Below are positions 1-11,578 of a stretch of 64,000 nt of DNA, in pieces. Positions within the stretch are counted from its first letter, which is position 1. Each line of letters starts with the position of its first letter. This DNA is from Ectocarpus siliculosus (lineage: Eukaryota; Sar; Phaeophyceae; Ectocarpales; Ectocarpaceae). Location of the stretch: positions 2,532,658 through 2,596,657 of the forward strand of contig FN649743.1 in the NCBI GenBank assembly GCA_000310025.1. Reading direction: 5' to 3'. The translations under genes and the position numbers were made by a program. Below the pieces are notes generated by a model, which worked only from the letters and a program-made list of their open reading frames with translations, did no database searches and had not been told where the DNA came from.

Positions 1-3000
1 CCGGGGATGATGCCGCGGTGAAAGTTGGCGACGCCACCAGGATGGAAGCCTTAAAATCATTTCCCAATGGTGTTCAACTGGCAGGTAACGGTGCCGCGTC
101 GACTTCGAAAGGAATGTTGTGCGGCCGCTTGACGGAGGCCGGTCTTGGAGTTGATGCCAGCCACAAGCTCGGCGGGACGGGCGGCACGGCGACGGCAGAA
201 CGTGCTGACGAGCCTAGGGAGCGTGGCAAATCTATAGAGATTGCAAAGCCGCCTGCTACAGCGGCAACCACTTCAGTTGAGGAGGGGTCGCGTGGAACGC
301 GCTCGATGGGGCAAGAAGCTGGTGCAGCGGCGTTGCACGGACAATTTGCTGGTGAGGGGGCCAGTGGCAGCGACAAGGCGGTTGTCTCTCTCTCGGACGC
401 CAGAACGATGATGAGGACAACGAGAGCGTCACCTCTGGTAGCAGCTGCAGTTGCAGCAGCGGCAACAGCAGCTGCAGCCCGAGATGAAAGGGTGTCGTGT
501 CCGGCGACGAACGTTGGAACAGGGCTTCATACAGTGGGGTCTCCTGTAACCACGAACGATACACCATCACCTCTGGCTGTGGCAGCATTTGAACCAGCGG
601 CCACAGCAGCTACAACCCAAGAGGTAAACGGGTCATGTGCGGCGACCACGAACGTCGGGAAAGGACCAACTACGGTGGAATCACCTGCAACTACGAAAGA
701 TACAGCAGCCACCGCTTCCGAAGTAAAGGTCCAGAATGCTCCGACTCCGGTCGCGGCGACTCCGGCGAGCGCCAAGCAGGGTCAAGTGCCGAGCGTCGGA
801 CAGGAGGCGTCTGTGAATTTACGCAAGCGTCCGACGGCAGCAACGGCGAAAAACCGAAACGGGCCCCTCGACAAACCTTGCCACTTGTACCTGCAGGTGA
901 TTGGGCCAGCTCCCACGCAGGACAAGGTGAGGTTTTGCACGTGGTCTCCGTTCCTTGTCTCTGGAGTTTCAACGCAAACTGGTTCGCGAAAGCGCGGATG
1001 TTGCCCCCTGTTGCATTTGTTAGTCTTCGGATCGATTACAATTGTGTCCGAGTCGCCTTCAATTGGAGCAGGGACCAATGTGTGCCGTGGTGATGATGAG
1101 GTTGCGCGTTTTTTCATAGATGTGACTCAAAACAGATTGTCACGACCTGAATTTCGCGCTGTTCAATTTCCTCGTCCGCGCGGCATCATGCTGTGTATTG
1201 GATGCGGCAGGACACGCCGTTCACCAGTACAGAGCCATCCAGCACCAAGCGTTGGTTAGTTGTTGTCTCCCGAGTATTGGAACTTATTCAACATCTAGTA
1301 TCTTGCCTCCGCTTCTCCTCTGTGTACTTGGCGCCGGACTTTTAGAGAGTTTCGTCGTTTCCGCATTGTGACAGGGCGCTCGTTTCTATAACCACTTGTT
1401 CAGCAGCCATTCTGTTCGTGTGTGTATTTTTGGCCTAACCTCAACCCGTCGTGATGTTTGATCTTGTCGGATATGATCGAACCTGCGGTCTTACGTCAAT
1501 TGACGCCTGCTCTTTGGCGTTATCATCTATCATCTACCATCGTAAAACTTGCAGGTGCCGCCAGGGAAAATGGTAACGCTTGGGGATCGAGACGCAAAGC
1601 CGGTGGACCTCCTCACGACGCTGAGCAAGCCGGGGAGGTACACGCTATATGTGACGGCTTCCAATCGCTGGAATGGCGGCGGAGTGTGCAAGGACCCCTC
1701 GGAGCAGCCGATTGAAATCAAGCACTTCTTCATTCCGGACAACCTATTCCCCGCGGGGGAAGCTCGTTGCATTGGGGTGCGTACCTCAATACTTTCGAAA
1801 TGTTGTTCTTGCAGTTGGTTGAGCAAAGGGCAGCGAGCCGACATGCGTCACAGCTGAATCAGCAGTTGTGATGGAATTTAGTGTTCGGATTCGATTGCGT
1901 ACTGCTGTCAGTTGTGCTGGAAGTTGTTTGCGACGTGTCGCTCCCTGTGCAGCTGCTCGTCTGCCCACATGCGAAGGAGAAAAAAACGAAGAGAAATCGG
2001 TGTAACTACCGGTCACATCTTGCCACGGTCCATTCTTCGGCTGTTTTCGTGCATTGTGCGAGTACCACGCAACCGATGCTCCTTCGTGGGTGTTGATTGT
2101 GATGCCTTCGTGTGGGGATTTTATTGTGAAGTGGCAGGCTGGAGTATTTATGTATTGATACACTGAAACGCTTTCAACACGTGAGGACCACCTCCCTTTG
2201 ATTTTTGTTGTACATCGTTAAGGGGTGATATGGTTGGTGGTGTTCGTCACCCGTCAACTGCCCCGTGCAAGGTATTGTCGTATACACTGCGCGCAAGCCC
2301 TTGGATGGTGACATGCCATCGTCTGCACATGTGATGAGAAAGCCATTGCGATGAAAGTGCAGCCGTCTGTGCCGCTTTTTTTGTACGCTGCGATCGAAGC
2401 ACTACATGCTCAATGGCCTCTTTTGCCTTGCACAGCAATAGCCTTGGGCTTTGTGGTTGTTTGTGTTGATCGTTGTTGAGTAAAATGAACTTATCCGCAC
2501 ACCAGTTGCAGATCCACATATGTTCGCTTTCCCTGCAGCGTCAGTTCTTCGCTAGAATACACGGCACGTTGTGACCCCCTTCGTGCTTTCGTTTTCGGCT
2601 GTCACGCTCCTTTCGTCCCTCTTGGTGTGTTTTGAAGTGCGGGGAAGTCCTCCCCTACCGCCCCCACAGGCGGGTTATCAAGGACCCCCTCGGGCCGGGC
2701 CCCCTAGAACTTCGGTTGATTCCACGGTCAGGTCTCAGCTTTCTTGCCGACCTGACCGTGCACGTCTCGATTCCCCTCCTGCGTGGAAAGGGCTCCAAGT
2801 GTAGCGCTTGTAATACCACCCCGGCTGAGAATTACGTCGCGCTGTCGAATGAAGACGTGTCGAGGGCGTTGGCGTTGAAAGCGGTCGCCCACGGTACAGA
2901 TCCCGCGATGCTCAAGGAACTCATGGTGCCTGCGGTGCCTCCCACCATGGCAACAACGACAGAATCTGCCGAACCACCCGACGAGGACGCCGTCGCGACG

Positions 3001-6000
3001 GCGACGATGAAATCGCCGAAATCGAGGTCATATTCGATTCATGATGTTCTGGGGATACATGCCCCTGGTGCAAATCATCCAACACCCGCTTCCTCCATCG
3101 TTGCCGCTGAGCGTCATGTTGGAATCGCCGCAGCGTCCCCACCGGTGCCTACTACTGCAGAGAGCACCTCTGGAATTTCCCAGGAGGACGTGATAACGAC
3201 CTCTGCTACTCATGTATCGGCTGCCAACACCAACACGGGCGCGAAAGAATCAGAGGCAGTCGGGTACGTACGGCGAGGCGAAGGGAATTCAGGAGAAACG
3301 CGTACGGAGCAAGCATCCAGCGTCGAAGCATCGACAAGGCCGACGCTTGGTGAGGGAGAACCCGCAGCGCACGAGGGGCCCAGCAGCGCTGCAACCAAGG
3401 CCGACAGCGTTCTCGCTGCGATATCAAGTTCGTCGAAGCACATGTCGTTGACGACACCCAAGTCGCCGGTGGCGCCGGGCCAAGGAACAAGCTCTCAGGG
3501 CGCTCAAGCGGCTCCAGGAGATGGGGCCGTAGAGGTGGTGAAAACACCAGCAGACGGGAAGGTGGATGAATCCTTGAGTGGCTTCAAGCGTGCCTTGACT
3601 CTGCTTGATCGCGCGGTGAAGGTCGGGGCAGGGAACAACATGGGCGAGGCGAAGCGGGTGTTGTGGCCCATCGCCGAACGCCTCCAAGACGCGTTGACGG
3701 TTGCCAGGAAGTCGAGCTCCATCGAACCGAAGCGCTGGGACGAACTTCAAGAAGACTATGGGGCGATTCGCGAGAAGCTGATGGGGTCGAGTTCCCGCGA
3801 TGGCGATGCTCTTGGGAGGGTTGTTGCTGAGATCGGCAGCTCTGACAATAGCGCTGGTGCCGATTCGGGGGTTGCAGGTTCGGAGGGTGGAGGGGCGAAG
3901 GAGAGACCGCGGCAACCAGCACAACCAGGTTGGTTTTTTAGTAACTTCAAAATTCCAAGGTTTTGAGGCTGTACGGTGCAGTTTTTTCAGTACCTCGTTT
4001 TGCGGCAAATCTCACATTTTTTTTTGCTGTTGGTTGGTGTTGCTGTATATTGGATATTTCAAGCACGAAACCCCGCACCGTGATGTTGCGTTTGAGAAGA
4101 GGTTCTTAAATTGCCCTGGCAGATGAACGCTTGCGCATGCCTCGGACCTGTCGACCGCCTTTACAGGGGCGCTTCCTCAACCACCAACCGGGCCGAGCTT
4201 GTCACATAGTCCAAGTGGCGTGTCGCAGCTTGCTGAGGGGGACAAACCGCTTGCTGTCCCGAAAGGTCCAGCGATTCACGACCGCGAGGCTGCCCCTGAG
4301 GTAAGGACTTAATTTTTTTCGCCATATGTATACTCTCTTGCTTGCGCCTTATTTTACATCTGTCGCTCCGCCTCTGTCATGAGTAGCGTGGCGAAAGTCG
4401 CGCCGAACAGTTGCTATTCCAGGGAACTGGTCCCACTGCTTCAAAGGTACGTTCGTTTGGTGGCTGGACGTTTCCGGAACGAACATGGACATAGCAATTA
4501 CCCTGAGTGTTTGCTGACTGTCTTTGGAGACACAAAAGACACACTGCATCTCGGGATGTCAAGTTGTCCGCAAAATCTCTTACGCGCGGCTGATGGTGCG
4601 GTATGCGGCACACGGGGGGACTTGAAAAATCGTTTTTGGCACGTTCGCCGTCGTATGGTTTTGGACAATTGCGGGGCACTGCTCCAAGGTGTTCCTATTT
4701 TCCACGCGCAGCTTTTCGATTTGTTTGGTATCTGTTGCGCGTTCACAAAGGTTCGGCTTTGATTGGGTGCTCCTTCTCAAACCTACACGAAAAACGAGCG
4801 CGATTTCGTGTGGCAGAATGCTGCTACCGAAGATATGCCTGCAGGAAAGTAGCAAACGAACGAAGTGCATATTGTGATCGATCAAGGCGTGGAGATTAAG
4901 AATGGCTCACAAGTCATCCCCTTCCCTCTCGGCACCCTATGCTGTGCTTGGGGTTTCGGGGAACGCCTCGTGTGCTTCCTGTAGAAGGTACAGGTGGGTC
5001 TTCGGTGCGTTTATTTCTGCGGTGTCTTTTGCGAAGCTGGAGCAAACCCTCCCCATCCTGACTCTTCTTTCATTTCCGCGCAGGCTGTAGCCACCTCGCC
5101 ATGCGCCAGTCAACCGTCGTCAGGAGCAGCGCCGCAGCTGGAGGATGATGCTAGCCGTCCGGGGCAACAACCTGAGCACGGTGACCGATCGCCATCTTCG
5201 CCTCACCAGCAGCACGCTGGTCAATATTCGCGGCCGCAGCAGCAGAACACTGACCAGCAAGCATCGTGCCTCGACCGTCGCGTGGTTGCGGCTCCAGCGC
5301 CACTCCCAGCGGCTGCGGGTCTAACCGAGCCCGTTGATAACCACAACGGTTCCGCAGGGGCAAGCGCAGATGCCGTGGCCGGGCCCGTTGATAACCAGAA
5401 CGAACTTACTGGGGCAAACGCAGATGCCGTGCCAACGGCAGCAACAGCTCCCCCTTTGAAGTCGCATTCCAGGTCGGCGGAGAAGGATGACAACCAAGTC
5501 TGCCCCAGCTGCGGCGGTGTAGGGTTGGTCAACAATGATCGGAGCTCCTGCCGCATATGCCTCTGGAGCAAGGGGGACGTAGTCCCCAAACAGGGAGCAT
5601 GTAGTCCAGTGGCAACGGTGACGTTGGCTGCAGCAGTGCCGGGGAAGCGGCAGGACGAAGGGGTAGGGATGGCGAAGAAGCGAGACGGGAGCAGCAAAGA
5701 TGGACAAACGGCTGCACAAGGTATGCATTGGTAGTCAATACTGCTTTGCCTTCGTTTCACTTGTGTTTTCGATGGTGTTTTTTGGTACTTTATGACCATT
5801 TAACTTTCTCCGGCTCTCGTTTTTGCACACAAGGCTTGGACTCAAACGAGTGTACACAGGCCGTGTTGTGGCTATGCAGGCAGAATAATTGGCCTGTGCA
5901 CAACAACTTGTCCAATCTTGGTTTGACGGGGGTTGGAAATGTTTCGACTCAGACGGGATTCCAGCCATGCCAATGATGCCCCCTTGAAACAGGGCCAAAA

Positions 6001-8677
6001 AAAGCTTGGGACACGACTTTTTGACACCCTGCTCAGCTTCAAGCAACTTTGGAGCCACGAATATTTAAGGCTGGAACAAAGTCTGGCACTTGAGCTAAAC
6101 GTCATACCCCATGGTTAGCACCTTGCCTGCATGACTCCCGCGACCTGACTTATCAACCGCGCTACAACAGATAGCATACGCACTCCAACAGTAACAAGAT
6201 CGGTGATAAAAAGCCAACATGTTTTTTCCGGTGAGTGTTCTCGTGTCGTACTGCTGTAATGCACCGTTCAGTTCTCAACATGGTGTTGCTGTGACAGGTT
6301 GCTTCATTCCCCCCACTGTGCCCGGGATGGTGTCCCTTTGCCCCCCTTCACTATCGCTCTCTCTCGAAATAGCATCCCTCCCAGCAACGCCAGCGCTGAC
6401 AGGGGTAGGACCCCCAGCTACCGCTGCTCTCAACCGGAAGCGGAGCAGAGATGAGGCGGCGTTGGACGCGTCGGCAGCTCCAGTATTGTCGTCTGCTGGA
6501 TTCGCAGCGGGAAAGGGTGGTGCGGAGAACCCAGTACCTCCTTCGCCGACCAGCGTTGGGAGCGGGAAACGCAACAAGATCGCTGACTGTGTCAGTCCAC
6601 CCAATGGCGTGGTTGAGTCGGCGTCAGGTGTGTCGCAGGTGGACTCGGATGTAGCCTCGCTTCGTCACCCTGCCCCGGAAGCTGTTGCGGCAACGCAAGA
6701 AGTGGTGCAGCGGCAAGAGGACAACGTAGTGGAGGCAGCAGCTGTCGCGCCAGCTGAGGCCGAACGACCACCACCAGCGGCGTCGGCGGCAACAGCAGCT
6801 GCGGCGACAACAGCAGCTGTGGCAACTGCTGCGGTGCCAATAACTGCTGAAGCGGGGAAGCAAGCCGCGGCAGCACCAGCAGCGGCAGCAGCAACAGCTA
6901 TTGGGAGTGATTCGCAGGACACAACACCCGCCGGCCCCTCGGTATGTACTGGAGAACATTCAGCGGCAAGCATGGCGGCAAGCGATGTCGCCAATGCCGT
7001 GGCGACGGCTTCCTCGGCAATGCCGTCACACGCAGACCCGCCTGGGCATGTGGCGGTAACATCGACTCAAGCGATGTCGCAGCTTGGTCATAGCCGTGGG
7101 ATACAGAGCATGTGGGCTCACCTTCCTGTCTCCGCAGCGACACACCATCTGCACCGCCCAACAGTGGTGGGGGCCGTTGCTGAGGCTACTGCAGCTGCAC
7201 ATGCTTACGCGCGCGCCCAAGTCGCTTCTTTTGGAGGGTGGGCATCGACGCACGGGGCGGGACAGTTGGCGTGTAGTTCGGCCGGCGCAACAGCATCATC
7301 AACGAGCGCCAGCTTCGCCGGCATACCACCAAGAGCGCCGCCGGCTTGCGACATGTCCGCGGCAGTCTTGGCATTCCCGCTGGCCCCGTTTCACCATCCC
7401 GGCCAGGAGCCGGCCGTTCCTGGAACTTGTACGGAGGCAACATCATACGAGGCACAGATCCGCGCTGTTTTAACGCCTAGCATGTGGCGTGGCTCGTGGG
7501 GGGGCGCGATGAGTTCGGGTTTAGCCTTCCAGGCGGCCCAGCGCCCCACTGTAGCTTCCGGTAACGATGGGCGATGTAATGCGATGCTACCACAACAGCA
7601 GCACGTGGACGGCGCGGCGGCCTCGCGTGGTGATGCTGCCCCCTCAACGTCTGCCAATGGCGAAAGACTCGAGCCCAGCTTGAGTTCTTCGAGCGAGAAG
7701 ACGCCACCACCGCTTGCAATGGCCGGTACGGGGCCATTGCCGCAACCCGTCTCAGCCGTTGTCAGCCGGAGCACCTCCGCCGCCTTGCCTTCTGCTACGG
7801 CTACTGCTCCAGCTACTATGGTCCCCGCATTACAGTCGACGCAACCAACGCAGCATCCCGGTCGTGTACTAAGTCGAGGGAAGAGAACGCCAACTCCTCC
7901 AGGCGCCCATGAGTCTTCATCTCTACCGGGAGTGGTGGCAGGTGGTCCTCCAGCCCCTGGGGACCAATCTGCTCGAGTCAGCACATCGTCGCCGTTGTTG
8001 CCACCTCGGGGTACATCTGGAAGTGCCGTCAATACGTGCCCATCCTCGGGAAAGGGCGCCGGTGCAGGGGGTGCTGCTTTGGGGACGCTTGTCGGAGGTG
8101 AGCCCGAGAAAACAGGGAGAAAGTCTTGTGTTGACGGGGCCGGAGGAGGAGGGGCACCAGCCAAGGGCCAACCTGCTGTCGGGCGTGAGGCTGTAGAGGG
8201 GGAAGAACAAGAGCTAGAGAGGGCTAAGGTTGCGAAAAAGCTCAGGCGAGAGGCGTTGTTACGCCGTTGCATCACCAGCGCCGAGAATCTCCACCTAGAG
8301 TTTCGGAGCGTGGAAGCGGCGGATGCGATGGACCGTGGTGACGATGAACTGTCCAGACTGTACTTGACCGGTGAGCAATGGGGGTATGTTCACATTCTTA
8401 GTTATTCGAGGTTACTTCCCCTTTCTGTGGCCGGACACATAACGTTGTTCACTGTGGAGTTTTTTATGTTGCGGTGAACCTTGGTTCAAAAGCTCACCGC
8501 AGTCTGAATTGTTTCCGGAAGCGTGCTTTTTGTTTCAGTCAACAGACTTTGTTCCACCAACCTGGATTTGTCAGTGGAGACGTCGATGGTGGGCTGTTTA
8601 CTAATAGCGCCGTTGCGTCGTACGTGGCGACAAGCTTCCCGGCACTCCGTAGGGCTGTACGCTTACCCTCAATCTAG
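1..8677 (+). CDS. Large low-complexity Ala/Ser/Pro-rich protein, 5' end outside window
   Basis: Unrecognised protein; function unknown. Seven exons join in phase: <1-926, 1555-1776, 2683-3928, 4167-4300, 5084-5720, 6298-8383, 8539-8677 (about 1,795 residues in the window). Donors are GTGAGG, GTGCGT, GTTGGT, GTAAGG, GTATGC and GTATGT. The reading frame is open to the left edge, so the true start is upstream. Most of the protein is disordered, rich in Ala, Ser, Pro and Thr with Ala/Gln runs. Exons 2 and 3 encode a folded-looking, beta-rich stretch (KPVDLLTTLSKPGRYTLYVT and following) with only a faint resemblance to a PINIT-like sandwich. Exon 5 has a small zinc-ribbon-like motif CPSCGG-x11-CRIC near residue 982. 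The C terminus has a charged helix-forming stretch (EEQELERAKVAKKLRREALL). An alternative last junction uses donor GTGAGC after 8370 and then stops at 8693. The exon 3 start is chosen for phase; an acceptor at 2670 is also possible but out of phase. Confidence 0.62.
2723..2760. repeat. Perfect 12-bp inverted repeat inside exon 3
   Basis: CACGGTCAGGTC at 2723-2734 and its exact reverse complement GACCTGACCGTG at 2749-2760 flank a 14-nt loop. It lies inside coding sequence, so the transcript could form a GC-rich hairpin. Confidence 0.85.
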
Positions 8678-8778
8678 CTTTTCACGCCCGTGAAACAATT
8701 CTGGTTGGTGCTGTTTTTCATGCCGATATGGCCTCGTGTGTGCTCTGTATGTCAGTGAACCGTGCTTAACGATGCGCG

Positions 8779-8834
8779 GCTGTGATTCCATCACTTGGGT
8801 GTAGGAGCTGTGATTTCATCACTTGGATGTAGGA
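8779..8834. repeat. Tandem duplication, two 28-bp units
   Basis: Units at 8779-8806 and 8807-8834 begin GCTGTGATT and end GTAGGA, and differ at only a few positions. Confidence 0.85.
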
Positions 8835-8869
8835 AAAGTTTAGGGGGCCGGGAAGTAGTATCAGCATAG

Positions 8870-8925
8870 CTCAGACTAGTCCTCCGGCACCCTACCACTC
8901 AGACTAGTCCTCCGACACCCTACCA
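8870..8925. repeat. Second tandem duplication, again two 28-bp units
   Basis: Units at 8870-8897 and 8898-8925 share CTCAGACTAGTCCTCCG and CACCCTACCA, with one mismatch. The unit length equals that of the unrelated duplication 36 bp upstream. Confidence 0.88.
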
Positions 8926-9409
8926 CCCGCGCCAGACCAGAAGACAGACCGTACTTGACTTTTTCATCAGCGCGGCGCTATCTTCCAGCGCTGTACCAGG
9001 CGCGTCGGTGCCACAGAAGTCACCCCCGCTGCGGTGGGCATCCAACGTGGCAAATACACCACCGAAAGTAGCTTCACGTGCCGCCGCCCTTTGTTGACCC
9101 CATCCCGGATCCAACCATCACGCAGAGGGAGATTCCATCATTCCCGACAACACCCGGTGGGGAGTGAGGCCCCGCGGGCAGCCCCTGCCCTTCGACTGTC
9201 TGTTCCCGGAAGACAAAGCTCGGGGTGCCGTCAGGCGGGGAACTTCCGCGGGGGGGCAAAGGCCTTCACGAAACAAGAAACGCCGGAAAGGTTCGTCCGG
9301 TGGTAATCGTGGGGGGGGGAGAAGATCGACGGCAGAGCAGGCGGAGTTCGCTGGAGAATGGCGCGATTGACTGGCCACTCCAGGCCACAGGAGGTTCCCC
9401 CTTGGTGCC

Positions 9410-9555
9410 GAGTGTCTTGCTGGATGACCAACATCTGCATGTTCGCATACTTAGCGCGTTGCTCGAGCAGAGCGAAACCACGACCACGTTTTACCTGAGC
9501 TGGTGATGTGAGTGTCTTGCTGGATGGAAACCACGTTTTACCTGAGTTGGTGATG
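9410..9555. repeat. Interleaved direct duplications
   Basis: GAGTGTCTTGCTGGATG occurs at 9410-9426 and 9510-9526. ACCACGTTTTACCTGAG followed by YTGGTGATG occurs near 9484-9508 and 9530-9555. The pattern suggests a duplication followed by internal deletion. Confidence 0.75.
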
Positions 9556-10080
9556 ATACCAGTTTTGGCACTGGCAGTGTCGGGAATTGCGATTTCCGCG
9601 CAAAGGAAACAGGGCTTGTCGAGCGAAACGATCGAACCGGGTAAGACGCGGGAGATATTATCCCGAAGGAAACTTCAAGTGACTCGTGGTCTGGTGGGAA
9701 TGATTGGTCGTTGCGTAGAGATTGCATGATAGGGGTAAAATAATGCGGTGGTGAATGCCCTTGGGGAAAAAAATGTTTTAGTACTTGATACTGTATGCGT
9801 GAGCAAAATCGGAAATATACATACGATCTACTTGTAGTTTTGATTGTCTTGAGTTCAAATCAGCGCTCGCAGTACTTGTGCCGTTTACTCCAACCCGTGG
9901 TCACGCATTGACGTTCCTCTCCCTGAGGCCCCCTACACACCGCTCCTGCGGTACTTTTGCCTTTAATTTTTGATGCGAGAAGAGTGTAGCAATCTTTTCC
10001 CTCTGTGTATACACGAACTATAATAGCGGTTTCCACCAGACGAGGAACCGTACCGAGAAAAAACTCACTTTGCAAGAAGG

Positions 10081-10156
10081 GCCCGCTTTCGCCGGGATTC
10101 GAACCCTGACCGTGGCCTCTAGAAGGTTTCGAGGATATCACCTAGACCGCCGGGGC
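10081..10156 (-). tRNA. tRNA-like sequence with perfect B box, acceptor stem poorly paired
   Basis: Read on the minus strand, 76 nt start GCCCCGG at 10156. The T-loop TTCGAAT falls exactly at canonical positions 54-60, inside a perfect B box GGTTCGAATCC. An A-box-like GGTCTAGGTGATA occupies the D-arm region. A T6 run about 20 nt downstream (plus-strand A6 near 10060) would terminate RNA polymerase III. Against a functional tRNA: the T stem has one mismatch, the 5' GCCCCGG pairs badly with the expected 3' strand CGAAAGC, and no clean 5-bp anticodon stem is visible, so no anticodon is assigned. It may be a tRNA pseudogene or the head of a tRNA-derived SINE. Confidence 0.45.
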
Positions 10157-11578
10157 GACCGGCACAGTACGCGTGAGCAATATTCGAACAGGTTGGGGCT
10201 CGATGACGTAAGCTGTATATGTGGTGGTGGGTCGACAGGTTTCATCCTTAGGATCTCTGCGTATGCATAGTTGCGTCTGTGTCGCTGTGGTCATTGTCTA
10301 CATGTAGTGGTCGTCTTTGATTTTTTTTCCGTAGCTGTTCCCCGGTTTTAATAACTCGTGTTTGGCTGTTTCATGATATGCGTTTGGTGTTGTTACTTGT
10401 CCCTGCTATGGAGCATAGGTGGGGTGATTTCGAATGCAATGCCGACCAGGGGTGACGTTGTTTCCACACCTTCTTTGAATGAAGCGCATAGATCTCTCCG
10501 TTCCTCTGACGATACGGGATAGACTTTGCCTTCACATTTCATCGTGAGGAGATTCACGTCAGCACGCCGCAGCAACGACATGGGCCGATGCAAAACGGAG
10601 CGCCGTGTCGGCATCCCAACACATCGGTGCATGAAGAGCCCGTCACTCCGTATCAGCGTATCGAGCTTGCCATCGCCTGCACAAAAGAAAAATTAAGATG
10701 TTGAGGAAATACCGGCCGACGCCACACCCCAAATTCAGGCAGCACTTCCCAAAAAAACCTAGTACGTACAATACACGTAATACCGTGAATGGAAACGTAA
10801 AAAAATGGACATCCTTCTTCTATTGATGCCACACTTAGCTATGGCTCACGGTACAGAACCAAACGCCCAGAGAGAAGCCTCACCATGCCCCACCCCCAAA
10901 GAAAGCGGATGACGCCTCCACGACGTCTCCCTGACGGAAGCCCGTGACAGGAGTGAAGGCGGGCAACGTGGCAGCGCTTCTCATTTCTCTCGCCAAAACT
11001 GTACCGTGCGTGCGTTTCAAAAATACGTGCTGCGCGATATCGCATTCAACTCGTGAACAAACGTCCAAGGTTCCCTCCCTCATTCGCGTGTGATATATAC
11101 ACTTCGCACTCATACGACGAACGGATGCACTTCATGATTTGCAGCAACATATTCTAGGCCGACCGTTCAATCGGAGGGCCGCGCAGCTACCGCTTCGCAT
11201 ACATTGAAATTGTCTGGAAACTACTACCGGAACCGAACCTAAACCTGCAAGCTCAACAAGATGGCCACATGAAGTGTAGAAGGGCAGAAGCTATCGTTAA
11301 TCGCCGCGTATCATTTCTCTCCGATCTCAACGATTTTTCAAATACACTTGAAACACATCATTAGAATTTGTGCCTTGGTCGGTGTAGCGTGCCTAGCCCG
11401 CGTTCACTCGGCGGCGTACTACAGTAAATACTACGTGATATATTCTAGAAAATATGCAGCGCTGATACCGGTGTGCAGCAGGAGGCAGAGCACTGGTACC
11501 ACCTCACTTGTGTAAACAACGAGCCGCAGACCCGCCCAAATTACCCGCTGTTGTACTCGACTTCGCCCGCGTATTCAC
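10157..11578. other. Non-coding stretch between tRNA-like sequence and seven-helix gene
   Basis: I see no exon with protein-like composition. Open frames are below 80 residues. The right part should contain the 3' untranslated region of the minus-strand membrane-protein gene ending at 11579. Confidence 0.45.

Larger units (their letters stand above)
8694..10080. other. Non-coding stretch downstream of the large low-complexity gene
   Basis: No coding exon is evident on either strand; open frames are short and lack protein-like composition. The stretch probably carries the 3' untranslated region of the upstream gene at its left end. It contains three local sequence duplications (8779-8834, 8870-8925, 9410-9555). 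Confidence 0.5.
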
